Assembly (NCBI RefSeq): GCF_037126465.1
Contig: NC_088202.1
Coordinates: 127,796,123 to 127,860,122, forward strand
Source: Ornithodoros turicata
Taxonomy: Eukaryota; Arthropoda; Arachnida; Ixodida; Argasidae
Length of the DNA: 64,000 bases
Direction: 5' to 3'
The stretch's first letter is position 1; every line of letters starts with the position of its first letter. Both the position numbers and the translations under genes were made by a program. Positions 23,539 to 32,545 of this stretch are shown here, piece after piece. The notes below the pieces were generated by a model. The model ran no database searches. It had not been told where the DNA came from and was given only the letters and a program-made list of their open reading frames with translations.

Positions 23539-23863
23539 TCCTCGGTAGCTCTGTCGGCAACGTGTTGGCTTGCTTAGCTCAAGATCGCTGGTTCAATCCC
23601 GGCTGAGGACGTATGAGGGAAGTAAACATTGCTTCCAGCAGCGTGTGTCGGAAATTTCCGACGCACGTCAAAAAAAAAAAAAAAAAAAGAAATGAAAAAC
23701 CACAGGTGGTCGAAATTATCCACAGTCCTACCCTGTGGCACGTGCAGCATCACATCATCATCATCCCATAACCATCTCCGACATACTCACCATAGTTTTG
23801 GCGCTCTATGGCCTTGTTGCCTTTGTGCCATTAAACACATAATCAATCAATCAATCAATCAAT
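23539..23863 (+). mobile_element. SINE family B, complete copy
   Basis: A tRNA-like head contains box A TAGCTCTGTCGG (23546-23557, one mismatch to TRGCNNARYNGG) and a perfect box B GGTTCAATCCC (23590-23600). A body with TTGCTTCCAGCAGCGTGTGT follows, then an internal A run of 18, a second body part (GGTGGTCGAAATTATCCACA), and the end GGCCTTGTTGCCTTTGTGCC with ATTAAACAC and AATC repeats as the 3' tail. The simple-repeat tail suggests mobilisation by a LINE that recognises that end rather than poly(A). The internal A run may mark a fusion of two older units. Confidence 0.8.
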
Positions 23864-25040
23864 GTAGCCACACAAATGTGGGCGCGGGCTCACCTTACAG
23901 GTCGACCTACTCCCAATTATCATTAAAAGAGAGCTGGCCACCATACGGCCGTGCACGTTTCCTGAACACTGTTGAACGCTCTCTACATTGAAATCAGCTC
24001 CTGTCTTATCAACGTGCCAGTGTTTCGTTTATCCACGTAGATAATCAATCCTGCATATATAGCTCTGCGCGCTCACTTGATATCTAATTATCAGCTGTAC
24101 TTCGCAAAACCTTCCCCGATCCCCAGTGTCTCTTGAGGAGCCTTAGAGCCATTTTCGAACCTAGACGGCACTTCATACGTTCGCTTTATATTGATAGGCA
24201 CTCACTTTATATCTCATTTTGCGAGAAGGATTTATATCCGTCGGCGTTCCCAGAAGCGGTGATATGTGACTCCCGTATGGGTGCCGTAAATACATAACGC
24301 TGTCGTTCATACGGGTTGCTCGTATCGCTTGTGCTTGCTTGCGCCTTTTTTTGCTTTCCTCCAAATTGTATTTGCTGGACCCGTGGTTATGTTATCTTTG
24401 ATGGAGATGCATGTGAGACGCTGATCGTTGGAAATGCAGGCAACAATGAGACTGGAATCATACGCACAGTGTGGCGATGATCGATCCTGTCGAAATTCGA
24501 GCGTTTGTGGTTGCCAGTCTTGTACAACAGTCTTATACCCCTAACGCGCGGGCAGCCTAAATGCCTTTCCAGAGAAGGACATCCTTCCAAACGGCGTTTG
24601 CGTCCTATGACACACGATAAAGGAGATACTCCCTTTCGCAAGCGGGCCTTTGCGGAAGAGGAGATTGCTTATCTCCTTTACGGGCGAAAAGGCGTAGCCT
24701 CGAACACAGAACCAGCTGACGATTATTAGAACACAGCAGCCTAAAATAAGAATGCGCGACTTGCAGTTTCTAATATGTAACGGATGAAATTAGAAAGTTC
24801 CAGTTAATTTAGTAATTGCAGTTTATGAAGACCTCACGAAGGTTCGCGAGCACGGTGCTCTCGAACCACATTTCAGATCTCGCCACTGAGCGAAAGCGAG
24901 AAAGCAGTAAAGGACTCCCACAGCAAAGAAGTTCTAGCTAGCCGGTGTGTAACGGGTATTACTCGCGCGTACAGCATGAAACCTTAGCAGGTTTGGTTTC
25001 CTCGTGTTCTTCTTCCGTTTCTGAAAGTTTCTATCGTGAA
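23864..25040. other. Region without recognisable gene
   Basis: No gene or dispersed element was recognised. Confidence 0.5.
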
Positions 25041-25050
25041 TGTCCCCGAT

Positions 25051-25109
25051 TAGAGTCACTAAATAAGCTACGCTTATACGCTAAATAAGCCTAGCTTATT
25101 TAGTGACTC
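25051..25109. mobile_element. 59-bp palindromic insertion with 10-bp direct repeat
   Basis: A 59-bp insert has 17-bp inverted arms (GAGTCACTAAATAAGCT at 25053-25069 and its complement at 25093-25109). It is flanked by the perfect 10-bp direct repeat TGTCCCCGAT (25041-25050 and 25110-25119). The middle contains a second partial copy of the CTAAATAAGC arm. A 9-10 bp duplication is typical of MULE-like elements, but an insert this small could also arise from templated repair. Confidence 0.6.
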
Positions 25110-25119
25110 TGTCCCCGAT

Positions 25120-25566
25120 AACCTGTGTTATAATGCCACTCGAAAGTTCCCTGGGTTTGTTTGTTTGTTGTTTTGTTTTGGGAGTAGCAGAACTAGTCAG
25201 GAGACAAGTTCAATTTCTCCCTGGTTTTCTTTTAAATAATCAATCAATCAATCATCCCTATTTCTTCTTCTTCCATTCCGAAACCACGCGGTGGCGCGTT
25301 TTTCGTGATGGAGAAGACGCTGCAATTAGAAAGATAAAAAAAAAAAAGTTGTACGTGGTTGCGATGGGGTTTTAATTGCTGCAAATGAGAATCGCATAAG
25401 ACAAATATAACACGGGGGAAGCCCAACCGAAATTTCAGGAGATAACAAGAGATGATTTCAGCCGTTACATTTCTTGTCATCTTCGTGACGACATTGCATC
25501 GTCCAACTAGGTTCTACGCTGCCGTTGTCGTTCACCTCATGCAGATCCCCCCTTTAGCAAATGTAT
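25120..25566. other. Region without recognisable gene; AATC run
   Basis: The AATC repeats at 25237-25254 after TTTTAAAT resemble the tail of family B, but the body is not recognisable. Confidence 0.45.
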
Positions 25567-25860
25567 TTTGTTATATTTCGTGTTGGCGCCGCGAAGCAAC
25601 AGTGACTATGAGCACCGTACAGTCCTCAGCCGACAGCAGAACGGAGTGCGGGACCGGGTGGTTAGTGTGCGTCTTGGACCGACTTCAGGGGGAACTGTGC
25701 CGACATCCGTCTGGGAAGTCCGTCGGAAAGCCCAGGGAAAGCCTCTGACAGCACAGCCGGGGGGGGGGGGGATTCGAACCCACCATCTCCCAGCCTTCAG
25801 CACGACTTTGGAGTAACCACCAACGAGTGGAGACTTTTATCCTCTCTGCTATGCCAGAGG
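25567..25860 (-). mobile_element. SINE family A, reverse copy
   Basis: In reverse complement the head reads CTCTGGCATAGCAGAGAGGA and box B GGTTCGAATCCC is followed by an expanded C run. The body and the TTGCTTCGCGGCGCCAACAC end are complete. It shares the GTGGTTACTCC head insertion with the copy at 2205. A possible 8-bp target duplication (CAAATGTA/CAAATATA) has one mismatch. Confidence 0.88.
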
Positions 25861-25954
25861 TACAAATATAGATATAAAATAAATCCACTGAACTCCAGTT
25901 GAATGATGGCAGTTGAAAAAAAGGCACCTCATCCACTACGACGATCCACTGAAC

Positions 25955-26229
25955 TTTTTTTCTTTTTAATTCCGCGTTAGCACCGCGAAGCAACTGTGAC
26001 TATCAGCGGCGTACAGGCATGGGCAGATGCAGGGAGGACAGCAGGAAGGAGTGCGGGACACGGGGGGGGGGGGTTAGTGTGCATCCCGGGCCAGCTTCAG
26101 GGGGATGTGTGCAGGAAAACCCAGGGAAAACCTTAGACAACACAGCCGGTATGGGGATTCGAGCCCGCTTCGCCTCCCAGTATCGGTGTGGAAAGTGATC
26201 ATACTAAGTACTGTGCCACATGAGCTGGC
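25955..26229 (-). mobile_element. SINE family A, reverse copy with target duplication
   Basis: The complete copy lies only about 95 bases from the previous one and in the same orientation. Its poly(A) tail, read as a T run, is at 25955-25970, box B GGGCTCGAATCCC is near 26155 and the head (GCTCATGTGGCACAG) ends at about 26229. It is flanked by GATCCACTGAAC (25943-25954) and GATCCACCGAAC (26230-26241), a 12-bp target duplication with one mismatch. Confidence 0.92.
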
Positions 26230-26527
26230 GATCCACCGAACTATCGACAGTTATTGTCCTAAAAAAAAAAAAAAAAAAACTCACCTGAAAACCGTTCTTA
26301 TGCCACTAGAATGAACACTTCCCTTGCATATTGTCTGAGGTGGTTTGCGTGCACACGCAAACTAAAGTTGTTTTTTCTTTCATTGTTTTGCTGTTCCTTC
26401 ATATTGTGCCTATAGAAACGGGCAAAAGGAACCAATAAAATGCGGCGCATTTCCGCACAATAAAGTCCAGCACGAACACATCTACCTCTCACAAAATGCT
26501 GTAGATCCAGGCCTGCTGGTGGATGAA

Positions 26528-26579
26528 CTCCATAATGTAAAAGCCTGAGTCTGGGCACACAGAGTTTTACATTATGGAG
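26528..26579. repeat. Short hairpin, 15-bp arms
   Basis: CTCCATAATGTAAAA is followed after a 21-base loop by its exact complement TTTTACATTATGGAG. It has no known family. It could be a small fold-back remnant. Confidence 0.6.
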
Positions 26580-26962
26580 CACATCTTCCTCCGGTGATGC
26601 AACGATGATAATCCAATCATTCTGAACACATCAGCTCGAAACAATTTTTTTTTATACACACGTCTAGAAAGATGTCATACCACATAGATAAAGTCGATCA
26701 AACACTGTCTGGCGACGGCTTAGTGGACGCGTACCGAGAACCGATACAAGAAGCGGCGCGCCATGAGAATAATTTAGAAGGTTGGTAATCGCGCCGTTTG
26801 CGTCAATAGAAGATCAAGCCTGGCAAACTAGAGCGTTGCTCCATGTGTGCACGTCGCTGTGGTGACCGAGAAACATGGCTCGGTCTCTCTCTTCTGTACC
26901 TCATACATGTGTGTCGTGCGTATTTAGATGTTGTGTATGTCCACGTGTGTTCTATCTAATCA
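26580..26962. other. Region without recognisable gene
   Basis: Nothing recognised. Confidence 0.45.
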
Positions 26963-27020
26963 GACAACAACAACAACAATAAATGAAGGAGAAGTGATGA
27001 TGACATGGGATGTTTCCCCG
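26963..27020 (-). mobile_element. Retroelement family F 3' tail, reverse
   Basis: CAA repeats followed by ATAAATGAAGGAGAAGTGAT are, in reverse, TTCATTTAT followed by TTG repeats, like the other family F ends. The internal boundary is not defined. Confidence 0.45.
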
Positions 27021-28174
27021 TCGGAGGCACCCCACTTCACAGCGGTTAATATGAGAGGCTGAATTATGATGAACGCGAAGTGACGACAGGTCGGAGTTCT
27101 GTTTAGAGCTCTTCGAGGAGTCAGACAGTTTATGTATGAGCCCGTTCAACAGACTCAGTGACGCTGAAATAGGAAGAATAATAATGATATCCGAATCACA
27201 TGTGTCTTCACGAATGAACCTATTTCTATGTTCAAATAATATTCAAATACGCTTACGCAAGCTTTCATTATTATTTTTGAAATACTTGTCGAGAAACATT
27301 TGCCACGATGAATAGCGAAATATAGGATACGTGCATCGGAGAAATTCATGCGCGCAACTTTGAGTTAATACTCATCTAATTCCTGAAGATCACGTGGAGC
27401 GACTCAGAAAAAAAAAAAAAAAAAAATGCAGACATTACCTGCTTCCAAATGTGCGTTATAACGATGCCTACTATCGCTTTAATAAATAATGTGGCACGCA
27501 GAGCTTTTCCTAACAGCTTTCTGTGTGAACAGAAAGCCTGGATTGCTTGACGACACCACATTCCAAATGAATTATAATGAGAGCTCTGAGGAACTTAGTG
27601 TCACGTGCTTCTAATAGCCGTATAACGCTGAATATTTTACGACGTCGGCGAGGCACCTATTTCACCCCCCCCCCCCCCTGTATTGCTAGAACTCGCAAGT
27701 AGCACTTCCTGTACGTGTGTTTTCATTATGAAATTCGTCTTTTAATCCAGGATGGGACGGTAATTATTTTTCGTGTCCAAAAGTGTTCTGGCGCATGTGG
27801 GTTATAATCGTGTAACGTTCTCGCATATTTATAAAGACATTTCTGAAATAAATAGCCCCGCAGGTGTATCTGCTCGGTTCGGCTTATTCCACCGAATGGA
27901 GCCGCGGTATTTGGTTTCGCTTGATGTTACGAGCGGCAATATTAGGAGAAACTGCGGCGCGCTTTAAATCAAAGTGTAAGCAATGCCAAAACATAAAGTG
28001 TAAGCAGGGGGCGAAACAAAAAGTGCTCTGGATATCGCATTGTGATGTACCGAATGACATAGTTGAATGTTGCAACGCAGTATTAGCTATATTACATTTA
28101 TTAGCAAGTTTTGAGGAAGGAACGATCAAACAGCTTTACGCGGAACAGCGTGCGCTCCTTACACGAACAGCAAA
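27021..28174. other. Region without recognisable gene
   Basis: An A run at 27408-27426 and a C run at 27665-27680 are the only marked features. A 107-codon frame at 27864-28187 runs into the fold-back element and shows no family. Confidence 0.5.
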
Positions 28175-28425
28175 CCAGGGGGCTTAATCCCTTCATCGTC
28201 GTTACGGTCGTTACAGGCTAACGAGTGGCGGGAAATTCAAAAAGGCTTGCGGGAAGTTTAAAAAGGTGGGCACGTGATAAAACACGTGCACGCCGCTCTT
28301 CGCGCGATACGTGAAGGCCGTGGTACACGTCACGCGCAATGTGTCACGTGCCCACCCTTTTGAATTTCCCGCCATTCGTTAGCTTGTAACGACCGTAACG
28401 ACGATGAAGCGATTAAGCCCCCTGG
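28175..28425. mobile_element. Fold-back MITE with about 65-bp terminal inverted repeats
   Basis: The left arm begins CCAGGGGGCTTAATCCCTTC and continues CGTCGTTACGGTCGTTACA, GGCTAACGAGTGGCGGGAAA. The right arm is its near-exact complement, ending CGATTAAGCCCCCTGG. The middle includes CACGTGATAAAACACGTG. It is about 251 bp with no coding capacity. A flanking duplication could not be fixed. Piggybac-like (TTAA within both ends) and hAT-like (CAGGGG start) origins are both possible. Confidence 0.8.
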
Positions 28426-29925
28426 GGGCTTTCGAAAGGTTCCTATAACGGACCTCCCTTATGTTTGTTTTGTACTGTCACAGTGATTTCAGGGTACTGT
28501 TCTAAAAGTACTCGCCAAATGATCTGACAGGCGGGATTTCTACATTATTTGATAAGTCTTATGCGCTCCTGGACGTTTGGTCTTTTCTTCCTCAGGTATG
28601 CTTCCATCCGTTATTCGTTTTGTACACAAGGTACCTGACTACCGCCAGGGCTTGCGTAACAAAGCAATGTTTTTGCATTCGTCTTATTCCCCGCTAATGT
28701 CGACGAAGCACTGTATTTTCTTCCTAGCGCACTATCTGTTTGTGTTTATCGCAGCGTCATTTTTTGCTCATGTTTTGTTCTGTTACGACTCTTGAAGACC
28801 TTTTTAGTCCCCTGAGGGCAAGCAAATTGCTGACAGGAGTTCTGATTGAGACGCCACTTCGAATATAAGTAAACAAAAATTCCCATTTTTAAGGCCATAA
28901 AATTTAATTTCGATGCCATATCGAAACTTGACCTGATGTGCAATAACTGCGGAGCTCCACATCACGGCCAAAGGAGGGTTCTACGTGAACAGTTGGGGAT
29001 CCCAACATGGCTCGTAGACATTGACAGCGACTAAACACGTGCGGCAAATTGGATTAGTTAGCCGTGTCTTATTCCCTCACGTGGCGACCCCTTTCTCGTG
29101 AATGGTTCCCATCCAAGCTTCCCGTCGACGGAATTATTAATTTCCCCCATATCAAAGCAGTATGCAGCGGACGGCCCATCGTCCGGACGTCAAAGTGCCG
29201 CATAATTGAGTGTGCTCCAGTGCCTTCTTGTTTTGCCAAAGAACCCGGTTCCTGGAGGCTTTTATGTGACCCCCCTCCCACACATCCGTACGGTTTGTTA
29301 TGCTCGTCCTAGTTAGGAAATATCGCTTGAAAAAGGGTTCCACCAGCAGTGACCAAAGCAACTTCAGGGAATAGTACACCGCGTGTACTTTAGTGCGCAG
29401 ACTTGTGTTCCCCTACAGGATGACATGGAGAGCCACCGCCTAGCAGGTCATTGGCGGTACGGAACACGGTATACCATCAGTGGTAGGCTTCCCGAAGCGT
29501 ATGCTGGTGTTCAGAGAAGCTGTTTCCAATACTTTAATAGCGGTAGTAAGGTAGTGAGTTGTCGACCACACTAAGGTGCTCGTTGTTCAGGACCGTCAGA
29601 CATAGAGCAGTCGGTGTCTCCCAACTTGAGTCTTCCTCGGCGGTCGCCCAGGAGGGTCGGGTGTCCTGGAGAGCTTATCAACCCCTGACCACAGACCCTG
29701 ACACCTGGTGAAGCTTACGCGTAGCTCTGCGGCATGGTTGGTCCTCGCCATCGTTCACGAGGTGCAACAATGCATTTATTAAAGGTTCGTTGGCTGGTTA
29801 TTTGGTGAAGTGTCATTATTTTTGTATGTGTTGTTGAGGATTCCTGGTTGACTTAGAAAGTCCTCATGAAAAAAAGAACATAAAGAAACTCGTTTTTCCT
29901 ACATCAACATAATGAACCCATCTGG
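28426..29925. other. Region without recognisable gene
   Basis: About 1.5 kb with short frames only. No family recognised. Confidence 0.5.
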
Positions 29926-30075
29926 CAAGCCCTCCGTCGCCGTCTAATGCAGCTTGGGTGCAACACAATGTCCATGGCCACCTTCCTTGGTACCGTCCGT
30001 CGGTCTACCCATTGGGCCGTCGTCACAGGCCTGCTCCGCTTCCTGAAAGACTCGGGCCTTGCGTCTGCCCTCTGA
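29926..30075 (+). pseudogene. LINE ORF2 C-terminal fragment
   Basis: A frame in step with the stop at 30073-30075 encodes the end of a non-LTR retrotransposon polyprotein. It includes the segments LRRRLMQLGCNT and ATFLGTVRRS and the terminal motif HWAVVTGLLRFLKDSGLAS. The (L/V)xRFL(x)2(S/T)GLA ending is shared with the separate LINE end at 52035-52090 and, from memory, with I/R1/CR1-type arthropod LINEs whose C-terminus follows a zinc-knuckle-like region. Reverse transcriptase and endonuclease are absent, so this is a 5'-truncated dead copy. Confidence 0.75.
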
Positions 30076-30275
30076 CTGGGCTTTCTTGTGCCGTGTCGTG
30101 TTTGTGCTGCACTAACCGTTTCCTTTCTTTTCCTTTGTCTTTCTTTCGTTTTCTTTCTGTTTTTTGTTTATTTTGAGTTTCTTTATTTTTGGAATAGCAA
30201 ACCGGCATTAGCCTGGCTGACATTTGCATTTTTCTTTCTTTTCATTCTATTAAACATATCCCTCCCTACAGGAAT
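30076..30275 (+). mobile_element. LINE 3' untranslated region and tail
   Basis: The sequence after the ORF2 stop is rich in CTTT, then has GGAATAGCAAACCGGCATTA, CTGGCTGACATTTGC and ends ATTAAACATATCCCTCCC. It matches the tail at 6620-6802 and so links that tail to a LINE. The two together define the 3' end of the family. Confidence 0.7.
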
Positions 30276-30555
30276 GCGCTACTGTCGAACATTCCATCTA
30301 AAATTAAACCAGTTCTCCAAAATTGCAACAGAAAAAAAAAAACACTCCTAAGAGAACGAAGAGTGAAAATGAGTAGTTGCCCCCTTGTGTCAGTTTAACT
30401 ATTAATTATATGGCTCGTAACAATTACAATAATATGTACTGAATATCGGAAAGGAATAGGAAAGGAGTCTGAAAACGTTATGTCCTTCAAATCGTGCTGT
30501 CTGTGCGTATTAAGAACAACAACGACATTGAATGATAGAAAAGTGATGGTGACGT

Positions 30556-30663
30556 ATTAAGAAGTTCGAAGGAAAGATTATGGAAAGCAAAATTAAGAAG
30601 TTTAAATGAAAGATTATGGAAAGCAAAATTAAGAAGTTGGAAGGAAAGATTATGGAAAGTAAA
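30556..30663 (+). repeat. Tandem repeat, 36 bp x 3
   Basis: Three head-to-tail 36-bp units each start ATTAAGAAGTT and contain GGAAAGATTATGGAAAG. They begin at 30556, 30592 and 30628 and differ at a few positions each. The length is a multiple of three, but no gene is associated. There are no spacers, so it is not a CRISPR. Confidence 0.95.
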
Positions 30664-32370
30664 ATTGCAATGTGACCTCCCACACGTGCTGCTGACCGAA
30701 AACAATAGAGGTTCATGTTTTTGTATTGTTTCATTTGTTTGTTTGTTTCATGTATCATGCAATTGGCTTGTGCAGACCTTTAACGAAATGACATCGCAGG
30801 CCGCCATCGCGCAAATAACACGATTCCGACACAGATCCCGATAGCGATAGGTCTGCACATGCAAACGCTATATGATGCAACAATCCGCATATCTTGTTGG
30901 GCATTATGCTGATCGCGCTTTCAGATCTAAGCAGCACAGGGACGAAGTTTTGGGGGCACGATGGAGCTGTCCGCTTGAATTTCCATATCGAGTTGTGTCT
31001 GTATATCCCTTTCTCTAAGTGACTCAATACGGGAATATCGAATTTGCAGCGGTATGTCGAAAGCAGACAACATAATAGGATTAGAAAATGGTTTTCACAT
31101 GCTGCCGTCTCTAACAATTTACTACCCATATGCAGGCTATAAAATATGTGTTACAAAGGCTATTATCCGTTTATACTTATATCGTATCTATCGTGCGTGC
31201 ACTTTTTCTGTTATCCTTTTTTCGCAGTGCGAAATGCGCGGTATTGCCCTGTCTTGATTACACAAGTGTCTTTCATGAACGTTCTCTATTTGAAACTTTG
31301 TTAGTGAACACTTAGAATTGACTAATTAAAAATATCTTTATTGGTGAACTATATTTTCCTAACTGAAATTACGCTCGAGTAAGAATTATCCTCACGTCCT
31401 GAGGGTACGTTTATCTTTTGCAAAAGTAGGTTTGATGTTGAATGGTAAAGAATAATTGACTCAGACACGACTGGGCTACCTTCACATATTTGATGAGACA
31501 TCACTGTGTGATTGGAGATAGAGACGCCCCAGAAAGTCGCGAACACGCCTACCAGATATTATTGATTGATTTTTTTTTGTCAACATCAGCATCATTATTG
31601 AAAAGATGGCAGTCTCGCAAAATTTTAACGTTCTCGTCCTCGTAACGTTCTCGTAATTATTTTTATTCCAGTTTTACAGTTACAGTGTTCATCTTCTGTA
31701 CCTAATTATCTGGAAAATCAATCGTAATGATCTTTTAGTAATGTCGTAATGACATTACTTACGTGCCGTGCTGGCGAACCATGCCCTTACGCAGCATGTC
31801 TATGAGGCCATACATTATGCATCAAATCGAACTCTGTTCTTTTCTGCAAATTATTTTCTCGATTCACAACCTGGAGACACACGATGCTGATCACTTACTT
31901 CAATCTCAAAAAGGCGGCAACGCGTTCGGTCGGCAATGTCGCACTACACTAGCTTCGCATTTTGCAATTCAAATTTTCCGCTCAAGTCGATTACATCGAC
32001 AATAAAGTCGTGTTTACCCTCCCAGTATGTTCGTCGTATGCAGCTAGAGTAGAATTCGTTTGTTGTTATGCTTTCACTTATATTTCGAACGCCCTGCTGT
32101 CATCGTCGCGTTGTATTCTCTTGGGATAATGTCGATTCCTTCACAACGTCCTCGCGCCCTATAGCTACAGCGAGCTCTTTCTTATTTATCCTCACTGCTC
32201 TGAGCAGAAACAGGGATTGCTGCTACTTTGGTGATAACCCCATAATCGTCTGTGAAAAATGCACGACTACTCTCGCTGCAGCTAAGACCTTATAAGCTAT
32301 TAAAAAAGCATACGCATTGGCTAATCAGATCTGGTTTACAATACCTATATTCAGATCAGACGATTCTAAC
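30664..32370. other. Region without recognisable gene
   Basis: A 9-bp-arm palindrome AGTAATGTC/GACATTACT is at about 31736-31758. Otherwise no feature was recognised. Confidence 0.5.
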
Positions 32371-32545
32371 ATCGAAAGAAGGAAATCGCTGAAAAGGTTA
32401 GCCAGCATTAGGAGTCGAACCCACGTCTTACAGCTGGCGAACCTTTTCAGCGACTTCCTTCTTTCATTGTTCTTAGGCAGTTAAGGCTTGTGCGTTGTGT
32501 TGTCCTTTCTTCTGTGTTCCAGCCTCAGAACATCAATTTCTATCG
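32371..32545 (-). mobile_element. Family C element, copy 2, hairpin form
   Basis: This 175-bp minus-strand copy has, in its own sense, the start GATGTTCTGAGGCTGGAACA and CAACACAACGCACAAGCC, then a hairpin. The 33-base arms contain TCGCTGAAAAGGTT and AACCTTTTCAGCGA, with two mismatches. The 26-base loop holds box B GGTTCGACTCC inside a T-arm. The flanks GATTCTAAC (32362-32370) and GATCCTAAC (32546-32554) are a 9-bp duplication with one mismatch. Compared with copy 1 at 13620, the first hairpin arm is the part that has diverged there. Confidence 0.75.

Noticed and set aside
30556..30663. Possible CRISPR array
   Set aside because: Units are contiguous with no spacers and the sequence is eukaryotic.
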